This document shows positions 1-7,462 of a stretch of 18,522 nucleotides of DNA, in pieces. Made by a program: the position numbers and the translations under genes. The notes beneath the pieces were generated by a model. It was not told the DNA's origin, did no database searches, and saw only the letters and a program-made list of their open reading frames with translations. Origin of the DNA: JBDIBB01 sp039812685 (lineage in GTDB: Bacteria; Acidobacteriota; Vicinamibacteria; Vicinamibacterales; JAFNAJ01); contig JBDIBB010000080.1 in assembly GCA_039812685.1 (NCBI GenBank), positions 1-18,522 of the forward strand, read 5' to 3'. Within the stretch, counting starts at the first letter, position 1. Each line of letters starts with the position of its first letter.

Positions 1-1526
1 GTCGCCGGCGTTCCACCGAACAGCACCCAGGAGCCGGTGGCGAAGTTCGTTCCGGTCACCGTGACGCGGGTGTCGCCGTTCGTGCTGCCGCCAGCCGGGG
101 TCACCCCGGTGACGGTGTGAGCGGGCGGGGCGGGCGGTGCGGCGATGGTGCGTCCCTCGTACGGCACGCCGAAGCTGCCATGGCCCCCGCCGTAGTTGTC
201 CCAGTAGACGGCGCGCTCGGCCACGAACGGGACGGCGTTGGTGGATCGGAAGAAGGCGGCGAAGCGCTGGTTCGTCAGCTCGAGGTAGACCGAGGGGGAG
301 AGGGTGTAGCGCGAGTTCGGTCCGATCTCGAAGGTGCGCACGACGCCGGTGCCGTCCTCACGGTAGAAGGTGGCCTCGATCTGCGCCGCGGTGTTCGTGC
401 CGTTCACGAAGAGGTACCAGGTGTCGTAGCTCTTGCCGCCGACGCCGTCCTCAACCCCCTCAGCGAAGCCCCAGGCGGTGGCGGCGTCGGTGACGCCCGC
501 CGACGTGTGGCCGTCGTACATCGCACGCCAGTACATGGCCCGCTCGGCGATGATGGGGCGGGTCGACTCCACGCTGAAGGAGAACGGCGCGCCGGCGCGC
601 ACGCGCGAGGGCACGTCGAGGTCGTAGTTCGCCCAGATGGTGACCCGCTGCTCGGCAGCGATCGTGCGGGTGGTGGTGTAGGTGGTGCCGTCTTCCAGAT
701 ACCAGGTGACGGTAGCATCTGTCGCCTCGTCACCGGGGTTGCCCAGCAGGACGTAGGTGTCGAAGCCGCCCGCGGTCATGCCCTCGGCAAAGCGCCAGGT
801 GGTGGACGTGCCGGTGACGCCGGTGCTGTTGGTGCCGCCGCTGAAGTTCGACCAGTACATGGCGCGCTCGGCCAGGATGGGCACGGCGTTGGTCGACTCG
901 ACGACGCTCGAGAAGGCGCGCGTGTCCATGCCCTGGGCGGTCAGGTCCAGATCGACCCAGAGCGTGCGGCGCTGCATGGGCGGCACCGACATGGTGGTGG
1001 TCTCCCGGCCGCCCTGCGCCGTGAGGAAGGAGAAGCCGATTTCGGCGGTGTCGGTCGGGCTCGGATTCGCCACCAGCAGGAACTGGTTGAAGAACCGCTG
1101 CGTGGCGCCCTCGGCGAAGTACCACCGCGTGGCCGGCGCGTTCACGCCCTGCGCGTTGTGGCCACCACGCCGGTTGAGCCAGTACATGGATCGCTCGACG
1201 ACGATGTCGACGTCGCTGGTGATCCTGGCGGACACGAACGCCGTCGCGAGGCCGGGCAGGTCGTTCACCCTGATGGTCTTCCGCGAGGTGGCTGGCACGG
1301 TCATGGCGATGACCGGCAGCGACGTCCCATCGTCCTTGTAGAAGGTCACCGAGATGTTGGCGGTGACGCTGTTCGGGTTGCCGATGAGGATGTCCTCTTC
1401 GAAGGGCCCCGTGGCGCCTTCGGCGAGGTACCACGTCTTGTATTCATTGCCTGGCTGGGCGGCGACCTGCCAGGGAACCGCCAGCGCGACGCACAGCGCG
1501 GCAGCGAGACGAACGGGGTGATGCAT
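1..1526 (-). CDS. Exported four-repeat protein with IPT/TIG domain (partial, C-terminus beyond window)
   Basis: About 508 residues are visible and the frame is still open at the left edge. Residues 1-25 form a signal peptide: basic start MHHPVR, hydrophobic core, and cleavage near QVAAQ. Four tandem repeats of about 100 residues follow (roughly 31-130, 136-238, 245-346, 352-455). Each opens with W-[YFR/G]-[FL]-A-E-G, has an N-P or N-G-T pair about 15 residues on and a 'y.eDGt' turn, and closes with 'vxAERaMYW' plus a G-[GH]-x-x-G-V tail. A Pro/Ala linker leads to an IPT/TIG-like domain from about residue 472, starting VTGVTPAGGSTNGDTRVTVTG. IPT/TIG domains are Ig-like folds of extracellular proteins. 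The ATG at 1526 is preceded by GAGGA 9 nt upstream. The role is unknown; I infer a secreted or surface beta-rich structural or adhesion protein. It is transcribed away from glpD's 3' end with its own promoter. Confidence 0.85.
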   Translation of the reverse strand, partial: MHHPVRLAAALCVALAVPWQVAAQPGNEYKTWYLAEGATGPFEEDILIGNPNSVTANISVTFYKDDGTSLPVIAMTVPATSRKTIRVNDLPGLATAFVSARITSDVDIVVERSMYWLNRRGGHNAQGVNAPATRWYFAEGATQRFFNQFLLVANPSPTDTAEIGFSFLTAQGGRETTTMSVPPMQRRTLWVDLDLTAQGMDTRAFSSVVESTNAVPILAERAMYWSNFSGGTNSTGVTGTSTTWRFAEGMTAGGFDTYVLLGNPGDEATDATVTWYLEDGTTYTTTRTIAAEQRVTIWANYDLDVPSRVRAGAPFSFSVESTRPIIAERAMYWRAMYDGHTSAGVTDAATAWGFAEGVEDGVGGKSYDTWYLFVNGTNTAAQIEATFYREDGTGVVRTFEIGPNSRYTLSPSVYLELTNQRFAAFFRSTNAVPFVAERAVYWDNYGGGHGSFGVPYEGRTIAAPPAPPAHTVTGVTPAGGSTNGDTRVTVTGTNFATGSWVLFGGTPA

Positions 1527-1751
1527 CGTGTACCGTCCTCGAACGAGAGAATGTTGTCCGCCGCCCGCACATCCGCACCGGGTGCGGCTGGGCAGGCTTC
1601 TGCTGGGGAAGGTGCGGCCGGGCGACACGCACGGTGGGAATCCGTGCGCTGGCGGGGCCGGGTTGACGCACCGAGGGCGCATTCTATCGGGTCGCTCAAC
1701 CATGTGCAATGCCGATGGCCGGAAGGGCCCGCGCGCAGGAGCCCGCCAGCG
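1527..1751 (-). other. Intergenic leader upstream of the repeat protein
   Basis: This 225 bp gap separates the glpD stop from the repeat-protein start. It holds a plausible promoter at 1681-1709 and a 5' leader of roughly 148 nt. Read on the minus strand, the leader has a 7-bp hairpin CGCACGG/CCGTGCG (about 1631-1651). It also has two copies of CCGCACC (complement at 1611-1617 and 1581-1587) that could each pair with one GGTGCGG (complement at 1573-1579). I match no known riboswitch class and see no gene. Confidence 0.4.
1681..1709 (-). promoter_or_regulatory. Candidate sigma70-type promoter for the repeat protein
   Basis: On the minus strand there is TTGCAC (complement of 1704-1709), a 17-bp spacer, then TAGAAT (complement of 1681-1686). 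The -10 box matches TATAAT at 5 of 6 positions and the -35 keeps TTG. The predicted start lies near 1674, leaving a leader of about 148 nt before the ATG at 1526. Spacing is ideal, but the support is consensus matching only. Confidence 0.5.
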
Positions 1752-3386
1752 TCAGATGGCCGGAGACACCGGCGCGTAGCACGCCGCGAGGGCGTCGATC
1801 TCCGCCGCCTGCCGCGCCGGCGACCAGCCGAGTTCCTGGGCCATCACCGCGGCCGCGCGGGCCGCGGCTTCGGCGCCCGGGTGGCCGGCCGAGCCGGCCT
1901 CGGTGCGCCGGAGGATGGCGTCGGCGAGCGTCAGCGCCAGCTCGGTGCGCGTGGCGTGGCGGACTTCGGCCACCGTCACCGGGCACGTCGCCGAGAGCGC
2001 TTCCGATCCTCCGGGTTCGGCGAGCAGCGGCAGCAGTTCCTCCACGCGGCTTCCGTACGTTCTCACGAGCCGCGCGACGTCGGCTGCCGGTGCCTCCGCC
2101 CAGCCACGCCGCGCCGCAGCCGCGAGCCCGTCCTCGTCCTCGAACTCGCCGCCAGCCAGCGGCGTGACCGCCGTTCGGCACGCCGCGGCGGTGCGCCCGA
2201 GTCGAGTGGCCGCGATGTCGACCGCCTCCTGCGCCGTCTGCCTCGCCGTCGTGTACCTGACGCCGATGACGGTGACGAGCCCGTCAACGCCTTCGGCGCG
2301 ATGTTCCCGCACGATGCTGGTCTTGGCCAGCTGCACGTGCGGGCCGCGCGAGGGCACCGACGGCAGCAGGCCCCAGTGCACCAGCGACACCTCGTCGATC
2401 GCGACCGGCGCACCAGGGAAGGCGCGGTTGATGTCGCGCAGCAGCGCTTCCACCGGTTCGCGCGACGGCCTGGCGTTCTCCGGCGGAGCTTCGAACGGAT
2501 CGTGACTGGTGCCGTACATCGTGAGGCCGCGCCACGGCACCTTGAAGAAGAACCGGCCCTCGCTGAGCCCGCCGACCGCCGGCCCGCTCGCCGGCCGCCG
2601 CGTGACGATGTTGAGCGCGCGTGAGAGGGAAGGCAGCAGCGCCGCGGCGGGGCGGCTGGTGGCCTCGCCCGTCAGCGCCGCGGCCCACGCGCCCGCGGCG
2701 TTGATGGTGAGGCGCGCGCGGACCTCGAACGTGTCGCCGCCGATCCCGTCGCGCACCAGGGCGCCGACGACGCGGCCGTTGTCGCGCAGCAGTCGATCCA
2801 CTGCCGCGTGGTTGGCGATCGCCGCGCCGGCGCGCGCGGCCGACGCCACGAAGGCGAGGACCAGGCGCTCGGAATTGCGCATCTGCGCATCGCACCAGCT
2901 CGCGCCGCCCGTCACGTGCGAGCCGTCGAGCTCCGGTGCGATCGCCAGCACCTCGTCGCGCGAAAGCAGCCGCCCCGAGTGCAGCTGGCGTGAGGGCAGC
3001 AGGTCCCGGTTACGGTCGTGGGCGATGAGATCGTTGAGCGCCAGCGCGACGCGCATGATCGTGCGGTTGCGCACGGGGTGCCGCGAGGTGGGGACGACGA
3101 AGCTCAGCGGCGTCACCAGGTGCGGGGCGATGCGCAGCAGCGCGCGCCGCTCGCGGACGAACAGCCGCACCTCGGCGAGCGCGCCGCGCTGCAGCGAGCG
3201 CAGCCCGCCGTGCACCGTCTTCAGGCTGTTGGCCGAGGCGGCGCCGCCGAAATCGCCCCGGTCGACGAGCGCCACCGAGAACCCGCGCTGTGCCGCGTCC
3301 CACGCGATGGCTGCGCCGTAGATGCCCGCGCCGATGACCAGGATGTCGAAGGTTTCGCCGGAGAGTCGGCCGAGGTCGCGCGTCAC
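1752..3386 (-). CDS. glpD: FAD-dependent glycerol-3-phosphate dehydrogenase
   Basis: A 544-residue protein, the usual length for aerobic GlpD, which oxidises sn-glycerol 3-phosphate to dihydroxyacetone phosphate at the membrane and passes electrons to quinone. The N-terminal FAD-binding motif is FDILVIGAGIYGAAIAWDAA (GxGxxG at residues 19-24), followed by the family's DRGDFGGAASANSLKTVHGG segment, where members normally have S-S-K-x-x-H-G-G-L-R. The C-terminal DAO_C-type domain is recognisable: YGSR, then 'CPVTVAEVRHATRTELALTL.D.ILRRT', then 'ELGW'. I chose the GTG at 3386: the frame extends far upstream, but only as an antisense reading of the next gene, and homology starts right after this codon. 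No Shine-Dalgarno site is visible. A TAGAAT box lies 8 nt upstream, so the mRNA may be leaderless. No glpK or glpF is nearby, so the G3P may come from phospholipid turnover or lipid synthesis rather than glycerol uptake (inference). Confidence 0.9.
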   Translation of the reverse strand: MTRDLGRLSGETFDILVIGAGIYGAAIAWDAAQRGFSVALVDRGDFGGAASANSLKTVHGGLRSLQRGALAEVRLFVRERRALLRIAPHLVTPLSFVVPTSRHPVRNRTIMRVALALNDLIAHDRNRDLLPSRQLHSGRLLSRDEVLAIAPELDGSHVTGGASWCDAQMRNSERLVLAFVASAARAGAAIANHAAVDRLLRDNGRVVGALVRDGIGGDTFEVRARLTINAAGAWAAALTGEATSRPAAALLPSLSRALNIVTRRPASGPAVGGLSEGRFFFKVPWRGLTMYGTSHDPFEAPPENARPSREPVEALLRDINRAFPGAPVAIDEVSLVHWGLLPSVPSRGPHVQLAKTSIVREHRAEGVDGLVTVIGVRYTTARQTAQEAVDIAATRLGRTAAACRTAVTPLAGGEFEDEDGLAAAARRGWAEAPAADVARLVRTYGSRVEELLPLLAEPGGSEALSATCPVTVAEVRHATRTELALTLADAILRRTEAGSAGHPGAEAAARAAAVMAQELGWSPARQAAEIDALAACYAPVSPAI

Positions 3387-3394
3387 GCGCCGGT

Positions 3395-3404
3395 ATTCTA
3401 CGAT
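3395..3404. promoter_or_regulatory. Overlapping divergent -10 elements between glpD and the methyltransferase
   Basis: The 24-bp gap between the GTG of glpD (3386) and the ATG of the methyltransferase (3411) holds ATTCTACGAT. The plus strand reads TACGAT (3399-3404), ending 6 nt before the ATG. The minus strand reads TAGAAT (complement of 3395-3400), ending 8 nt before the GTG. The two boxes share two base pairs. Neither gene has a Shine-Dalgarno site, so both transcripts would be nearly or fully leaderless. No good -35 boxes are visible. Confidence 0.4.
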
Positions 3405-3410
3405 AGCGGC

Positions 3411-4163
3411 ATGATCGCGGAGATTCAGCAGTACTGGAACACGCGGATTCACGACCTCGAGATGACCGACCAGCCCGCCGGCACGCTGGGGTTCTTCGAC
3501 GATCTCGACGCGTACCGCTTCGACAAGCTGCGCTACCTGCCGGAGGTGGTGGACTTCGGCGCGTTCGGCGGGCGGCAGCTGCTCGAGGTGGGTTGCGGGA
3601 TCGGCACCGATCTGGTGCGCTTCGCGCGCGGCGGCGCGGTGTGCACGGGCGTCGATCTGTCGGAGACGGCCATCGGCCTGGCGAGGGAGAACTTCGCGCT
3701 GCACGGTCAGGCGGCCCACCTGCTGGTGGGCAACGGCGAGGCGCTCGAGTTCCCCGACGCCAGCTTCGACATCGTCTACGCGCACGGCGTGGTGCAGTAC
3801 ACGGCCGATGCCGCGCAACTCGTGCGCGAGTGCCACCGCGTGCTGCGCCCGGGAGGGCGCGGGATCTTCATGGTCTACAACCGGCATGGCTGGCTGAACC
3901 TCATGTCGAAGCTCATGCGCGTGGGCCTGGAGCACGGCGACGCCCCGGTGCTGCGGATGTTCACCATCGCCGAGTTCCGGCAGTTGCTGGCGCCGTTTGG
4001 CCAGGTGCGCATCGTGCCGGAGCGGTTCCCCGTGGCCTCGAAGCTGCACAAGGGCTGGAAGGCGAGCCTCTATAACCAGGTGTTCGTCGGGGCGTTCAAC
4101 GCGCTGCCGCGGCCGCTGGTGCGGCGCTGGGGCTGGCACCTGATGGGTTTCTGCGAGAAATGA
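3411..4163 (+). CDS. Class I SAM-dependent methyltransferase (Methyltransf_11 type)
   Basis: A 250-residue cytoplasmic methyltransferase with a Rossmann-like fold. Motif I is LLEVGCGIGTDL (about 57-68), with the acidic residue for the SAM ribose in VDLSETAI (D82). Motif IV-like is 'FDIVYAHGVVQY' (119-130), and the post-motif is 'ECHRVLRPGGRGIFMVY' (140-156). The N-terminal 'QYWN.RIHD' start is typical of ubiE/COQ5-like and small-molecule methyltransferases. The tail after residue 160, with repeated basic and aromatic residues, probably shapes the acceptor site. The frame stays open back to 3018, but that part is antisense to glpD, and the ATG at 3411 gives a normal N-terminus. The substrate is unknown; envelope genes nearby suggest a lipid, quinone or sugar acceptor (inference). 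It is divergent from glpD with a minimal shared promoter. Confidence 0.88.
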   Translation: MIAEIQQYWNTRIHDLEMTDQPAGTLGFFDDLDAYRFDKLRYLPEVVDFGAFGGRQLLEVGCGIGTDLVRFARGGAVCTGVDLSETAIGLARENFALHGQAAHLLVGNGEALEFPDASFDIVYAHGVVQYTADAAQLVRECHRVLRPGGRGIFMVYNRHGWLNLMSKLMRVGLEHGDAPVLRMFTIAEFRQLLAPFGQVRIVPERFPVASKLHKGWKASLYNQVFVGAFNALPRPLVRRWGWHLMGFCEK

Positions 4164-4201
4164 CCCGTCCCGGGCCGCCGCCGGGCCCTGGCTGCCAAGA
4201 A

Positions 4202-4287
4202 AAATAGCTCCGACCCCGATTCCTCCAATAAATAGCTCCGACCCCGATTCCTACCCCGATTCCTAAATGGCTCCGACCCCGATTTTT
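4202..4287. repeat. Short interspersed repeat cluster, three full copies plus one partial
   Basis: The unit AAATAGCTCCGACCCCGATT, usually followed by CCT, occurs at 4202-4224 and 4230-4252. A partial ACCCCGATTCCT sits at 4253-4264, and a diverged copy AAATGGCTCCGACCCCGATT at 4265-4284 runs on into TTT (to 4287). All copies face the same way. Gaps are 0-5 bp, so this is not a CRISPR array. Such G/C-core mini-repeats are often mobilised by REP-associated (IS200-like Y1) transposases; that link is inference, as no transposase lies in this window. The last copy overlaps the start of the next gene. Confidence 0.8.
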
Positions 4288-5232
4288 CTCCTGGCCGCGC
4301 TGCTCGTCCTCGCGCAGCCGCACGCCCAGCGGCCGCCGCTGCCCACGGCGGACTCACCGCTTCCAGCCGGGCTGGCAGGAACCCTGGTATTCCAGTCCGA
4401 TCGGGGGGGACGCGACGCCATCTACACCCTCGACCTGGCGACGGGACGCGTGCGGCACCTCAGCGGCGATCCGCGCTGGACGGAACTGGAGCCCCGCTGG
4501 TCACCAGACGGGTCGCGCATCGCCTTCGCGTCCAACCGCGCGCACTACGAAGGGCCGGCGCCGGAGTCGGGCGAGGCCGACATGGACATCTGGGTGATGA
4601 ACGCCGACGGATCGGGACGACGGCGCGTCACCACCGACCCGGCAAACGACCTGACCCCGTCGTGGGCGCCCGATGGACGCAGCCTGGTCTTCACCTCGGA
4701 CCGGGACAGCCGCGGTGATCTCTATCGCGTGCGGCTCGAGGATGGCCGGGTCGAGCGCCTCACCAGGCACTTCGTCGGCCGGGCCATCATGCCGAACGTC
4801 TCACCCGACGGCCGCCGCGTCGCCTTCGCCGCGCAGACGCTGCGGGTGGGCGCGTTCTGGGACTACCAGGTACACGTGCTGGATCTGGCCTCGGGGCGCA
4901 CCAGCGCCGTGGCCGCCCCGGCGGGCGCCTGCTGGCCCACCTGGGCACCCGACGGGGCCCGGCTGGCCAACGTGCTGCTGCGACGCGACCTGCCCTCAGC
5001 GCTCGAGGTGCGCGAGGGCGTCGGCCGAGCCCCCCGGTTCGTGTTCGAGGACAGGCAGTTGTGGGGCTACTACCCGGAGTGGTCGCCCGACCAGCACTGG
5101 CTCGCCTTCTCGGTGAGCCCGGCCCACCACGAAGGGGAAGACTGGGACCTCGCGGTGCTGGAGGTCGGGACAGGGAAGTGGCAGCGGCTCACGAGCGGGC
5201 CCGGCAACGACCGCCTGCCCGACTGGAAGTAG
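4267..5232 (+). CDS. Exported TolB-like PD40 beta-propeller protein
   Basis: A 321-residue protein whose body is five to six WD40-like/PD40 (TolB-type) blades, each with the signature W-[SA]-P-D-G. Copies include RWSPDGSRIAFASNR, SWAPDGRSLVFTSDR, NVSPDGRRVAFAAQ, TWAPDGARLANVLL and EWSPDQHWLAFSVS, with intervening 'D[IL]x[VR]...l..G...rLT' strands. Such propellers in exported proteins are usually periplasmic protein- or glycan-binding modules. The start MAPTPIFLLAALLVLAQPHAQ looks like a signal peptide with cleavage near HAQ, but its n-region has no Lys or Arg. The ATG and first residues come from the repeat cluster at 4202-4287, and the codon just before the ATG is an in-frame TAA, so the frame cannot extend upstream. 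No Shine-Dalgarno site is visible. The original 5' end may have been replaced, so expression is uncertain. The binding partner is unknown. Confidence 0.85.
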   Translation: MAPTPIFLLAALLVLAQPHAQRPPLPTADSPLPAGLAGTLVFQSDRGGRDAIYTLDLATGRVRHLSGDPRWTELEPRWSPDGSRIAFASNRAHYEGPAPESGEADMDIWVMNADGSGRRRVTTDPANDLTPSWAPDGRSLVFTSDRDSRGDLYRVRLEDGRVERLTRHFVGRAIMPNVSPDGRRVAFAAQTLRVGAFWDYQVHVLDLASGRTSAVAAPAGACWPTWAPDGARLANVLLRRDLPSALEVREGVGRAPRFVFEDRQLWGYYPEWSPDQHWLAFSVSPAHHEGEDWDLAVLEVGTGKWQRLTSGPGNDRLPDWK

Positions 5233-5271
5233 CAACCGGAGACGCGCAGGTTGCCGGAGGCTTCGCAAAGC

Positions 5272-5293
5272 AACCCGCGCGCCACGGCGGGTT
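5272..5293. terminator. Hairpin between convergent genes
   Basis: AACCCGC (5272-5278) pairs with GCGGGTT (5287-5293) around an 8-nt loop. It lies between the stops of the beta-propeller gene (+) and the radical SAM gene (-), so it could end both transcripts. The T-run is short on either side (TT on plus, GCTTTGC on minus), so its strength is unclear. Confidence 0.5.
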
Positions 5294-5345
5294 CGTGCCC
5301 CCGCGACCGCCGGACGGCGCGGTCACACGCGCGGCGCGATCCGCG

Positions 5346-6509
5346 TCACGACCGCGATCCGACCGTCTCGGTCTCCGTCTCGCCCGCGATCGCGTGCTTG
5401 GCCTTCTCGGCGCCGGCGCGCGCGAGGAACTTCACATAGGGCACCACCTGCTTGATCGCCGCCACGTTCATCTGGCACGGGCTGAGGCAGGTCGGGCACT
5501 TGTGGTCGCGGATCTCGTCGCGATGGGCGAGGTTCTCCGGCTTGAAGTAGATCGCCTCGGGATCCTCGTCGCGCACGTTGCCGAGCGGGTTGCTGTTCTC
5601 GCAATAGTACAGGCGGCCGTCGGGGTTGAGCATGATCCCCTGCGTCTGGAACGGGCAGGGCGCCAGCCGGTGGTAGCCGTTGGCGATCATGTCGGCGTAG
5701 TGCATGTAGATGTAGTTCTGGCCGTCGAGCAGCGGGTCGAGCCGCACCCGATCGAGGAAGAACTGGCGCAGGCGCTGCTCCTCGGGGCCCAGCGGGCGGA
5801 TCTTGCCGGCCACGTCCTCGTTGCCCAGCATGGCGTCGGTGACACGCACCATGTTGAACACGATGTCGAGGTTCTCGCGCTTGGCCCAGGCCAGGATGTT
5901 GTCGCCGTCGTCCAGGTTCTGCGTGAAGAGCGTGGTCGAGATCCCGAAGTTGAAGGAGTACTCCTTCTGGAGCGCCTTCATCGCCGCGATCGTCTCGTTG
6001 GCCTTGTCGAAGCCGCGCTTCACGTTCCGCACGGCGTTGTGCATCTCGCCGACGCCGTCGATCGACACGCGGGTGCTGAAGATGATGCCGCGCTCGCTGG
6101 CGTCCTTCACCACCTGGGTGAGCATGGGGATCGCGCGGTGCGGCGTGAGGCCGGTGGTGTTGATGGTGAGCTTCCGCAGCCGCGGGAACTTGTCCATCAT
6201 CAGGCGGCAGATCTCCACCATGTCGTTGCGCGTGGTGGGTTCGCCGCCCGACAGGCTGGCGTTCTCGATGTGCGCCCAGAGGCCCGAGGAGAAGGCCTGC
6301 TCGATCTCGGCGAGCGTCAGGTCCGACTTGCGGTCGCCGCGCTTCCAGTTGCTGCACATTTCACAACGGGCATCGCAGACGAACGTACAGTGGAAGATCA
6401 GGACCGACGGGTGGATCGCCTTGTACTTGGCGACGTAGCTGTTCACCAGGTCGCGTGGCGCGCTGAGGGCGGCCTTCGCGAGGTATTTCGCCGCGTAATT
6501 CTGTGCCAT
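5346..6509 (-). CDS. Radical SAM enzyme with SPASM-like C-terminal cysteines
   Basis: A 387-residue protein. The [4Fe-4S]/SAM site is the canonical CxxxCxxC in CDARCEMC (C45, C49, C52), with an extra C41 just before. SAM contacts are suggested by SLSGGEPTTR (about 85-94). C-terminal cysteines C285, C303, C338, C341 and C345 (CPF..., YYCENSN, CPTCLSPCQ) resemble a SPASM/twitch auxiliary-cluster domain, used by enzymes such as PqqE, anSMEs and several lipid- or peptide-modifying radical SAM proteins. The N-terminus is lysine-rich and amphipathic. The ATG at 6509 is 8 bp after the flippase stop, making this the last gene of a three-gene unit. The 'GETETETVGSRS' tail is unusually polar. The substrate is unknown. 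No small precursor-peptide gene is seen beside it, so a lipid or glycan-precursor substrate handled with the adjacent flippase is more likely (inference). Confidence 0.88.
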   Translation of the reverse strand: MAQNYAAKYLAKAALSAPRDLVNSYVAKYKAIHPSVLIFHCTFVCDARCEMCSNWKRGDRKSDLTLAEIEQAFSSGLWAHIENASLSGGEPTTRNDMVEICRLMMDKFPRLRKLTINTTGLTPHRAIPMLTQVVKDASERGIIFSTRVSIDGVGEMHNAVRNVKRGFDKANETIAAMKALQKEYSFNFGISTTLFTQNLDDGDNILAWAKRENLDIVFNMVRVTDAMLGNEDVAGKIRPLGPEEQRLRQFFLDRVRLDPLLDGQNYIYMHYADMIANGYHRLAPCPFQTQGIMLNPDGRLYYCENSNPLGNVRDEDPEAIYFKPENLAHRDEIRDHKCPTCLSPCQMNVAAIKQVVPYVKFLARAGAEKAKHAIAGETETETVGSRS

Positions 6510-6517
6510 GTGTCCGG

Positions 6518-7462
6518 TCAGTCTACAGGGCGGCGCCGACCGATGTAAAGCCAGGCGCCTGGCAGGTTTCCCGCGATTCCCGAGAGCACGATCAGCGTCG
6601 AGAGGGCGAAGGCCGGGGCGGCGGCGACGCCCTGCGGGCGCAACAGCCAGACGATCACGCCCTGGGGCACGCCGAAGCCGCTCACCGAGATGGGCAGCAG
6701 CAGCATGAGCAGCCCGATCGGCATGAAGACGAGGTAGTAGGTGAAGGGAACCGCGATGCCCAGGCCCAGGCCGAGCGCCCACGCTTGCAGGACGCGGAGC
6801 ACCTGCACGAGCAGCGACAGCGCGAGAACGCCCGCGAGGATGCCGGGTTCGCGGCGGTACTGGCCCATCGCCTCCGCCAGGCGCCAGGCGTAGCGCCCGG
6901 CGCGGCCATGTCGGAGCCGGCCCCTGAGCAGGGCGGCCGCCAGCCGATCCGACCAGAGCACGGCAAGGCTGCCGGCCAGCGATAGGATGGCCACCCCGAC
7001 GACCCAGGCCCGCAGGCCGGCCGCAATCGAGCGCGACCAGATCAGCGCCCCGAGGGCGCCGAGCACCGCCAGCGCGACCACGCCCAGCACGCGATCGACC
7101 GCCACGGAGGCGACGGCCTCGCTGCGGCGATCGGTGTGCCTGGCCAGCGACCAGGCGCGGGCGGCATCGCCGCCGACGCCCGCGGGCAGGAAGCCGCCCA
7201 CGAACGAGCTGACGAGGAAGATTCGCGCCGCCTCGCGCGCCCGGATCGGCGCACCGGTGGCCCGCAGCAGCAGCACCCAGCGCCAGATCATCACGACGCG
7301 GTCGAAGCCTACGAGCGCCAGCACCACGACGACGGCGAATGGGTGCACCGAGACGGCCGCGCGCGCCGCGTCGGCCATGTCGATGCGCGTCGCCATCCAG
7401 CCGAGGATGGCGGCCGTGACGGCCAGCCGGACCCAGGTCGAACGCAGGAGGTGGCCGATCAC
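6518..7462 (-). CDS. Flippase-like integral membrane protein (LPG synthase TM / AglD-type, UPF0104)
   Basis: A 314-residue polytopic protein with about 7-8 hydrophobic segments. It carries the hallmarks of this family: SSFVGGFLPAGVGGDAAR, then 'SVAVDRVLGV' in the first half, and 'LLLPISVSGFGVPQGVIVWL' near the C-terminus. Members include the membrane part of lysylphosphatidylglycerol synthase MprF, which flips modified lipids, and AglD/Dpm-associated proteins of glycosylation. The soluble aminoacyl-transfer domain of MprF is absent. The GTG start at 7462 overlaps the methyltransferase stop in the sequence GTGA, so translation is probably coupled. The frame runs upstream to 8332 only as a shadow of the methyltransferase. 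I infer movement of a lipid-linked product modified by its operon partners across the inner membrane. Confidence 0.85.
   Translation of the reverse strand: MIGHLLRSTWVRLAVTAAILGWMATRIDMADAARAAVSVHPFAVVVVLALVGFDRVVMIWRWVLLLRATGAPIRAREAARIFLVSSFVGGFLPAGVGGDAARAWSLARHTDRRSEAVASVAVDRVLGVVALAVLGALGALIWSRSIAAGLRAWVVGVAILSLAGSLAVLWSDRLAAALLRGRLRHGRAGRYAWRLAEAMGQYRREPGILAGVLALSLLVQVLRVLQAWALGLGLGIAVPFTYYLVFMPIGLLMLLLPISVSGFGVPQGVIVWLLRPQGVAAAPAFALSTLIVLSGIAGNLPGAWLYIGRRRPVD

Noticed and set aside
117..2624. 835-residue open frame on the plus strand
   Set aside because: It is antisense to the repeat-protein and glpD genes, with Arg/Gly/Ala/Val-rich composition and no family motif. It is a typical GC-rich shadow.
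3387..4139. N-terminal extension of glpD to 4139 on the minus strand
   Set aside because: It lies wholly antisense to the methyltransferase, has no domain character, and would precede the FAD-binding motif by 250 residues.
4168..4192. Possible terminator after the methyltransferase gene
   Set aside because: Only 5-bp GC stems with several equivalent pairings (CCCGG/CCGGG, GGGCC/GGCCC) are present, and no T-run follows, so I do not call it.
4202..4287. Possible CRISPR array
   Set aside because: Repeats are about 20-23 bp with 0-5 bp gaps, one copy is partial, and no cas genes are present.
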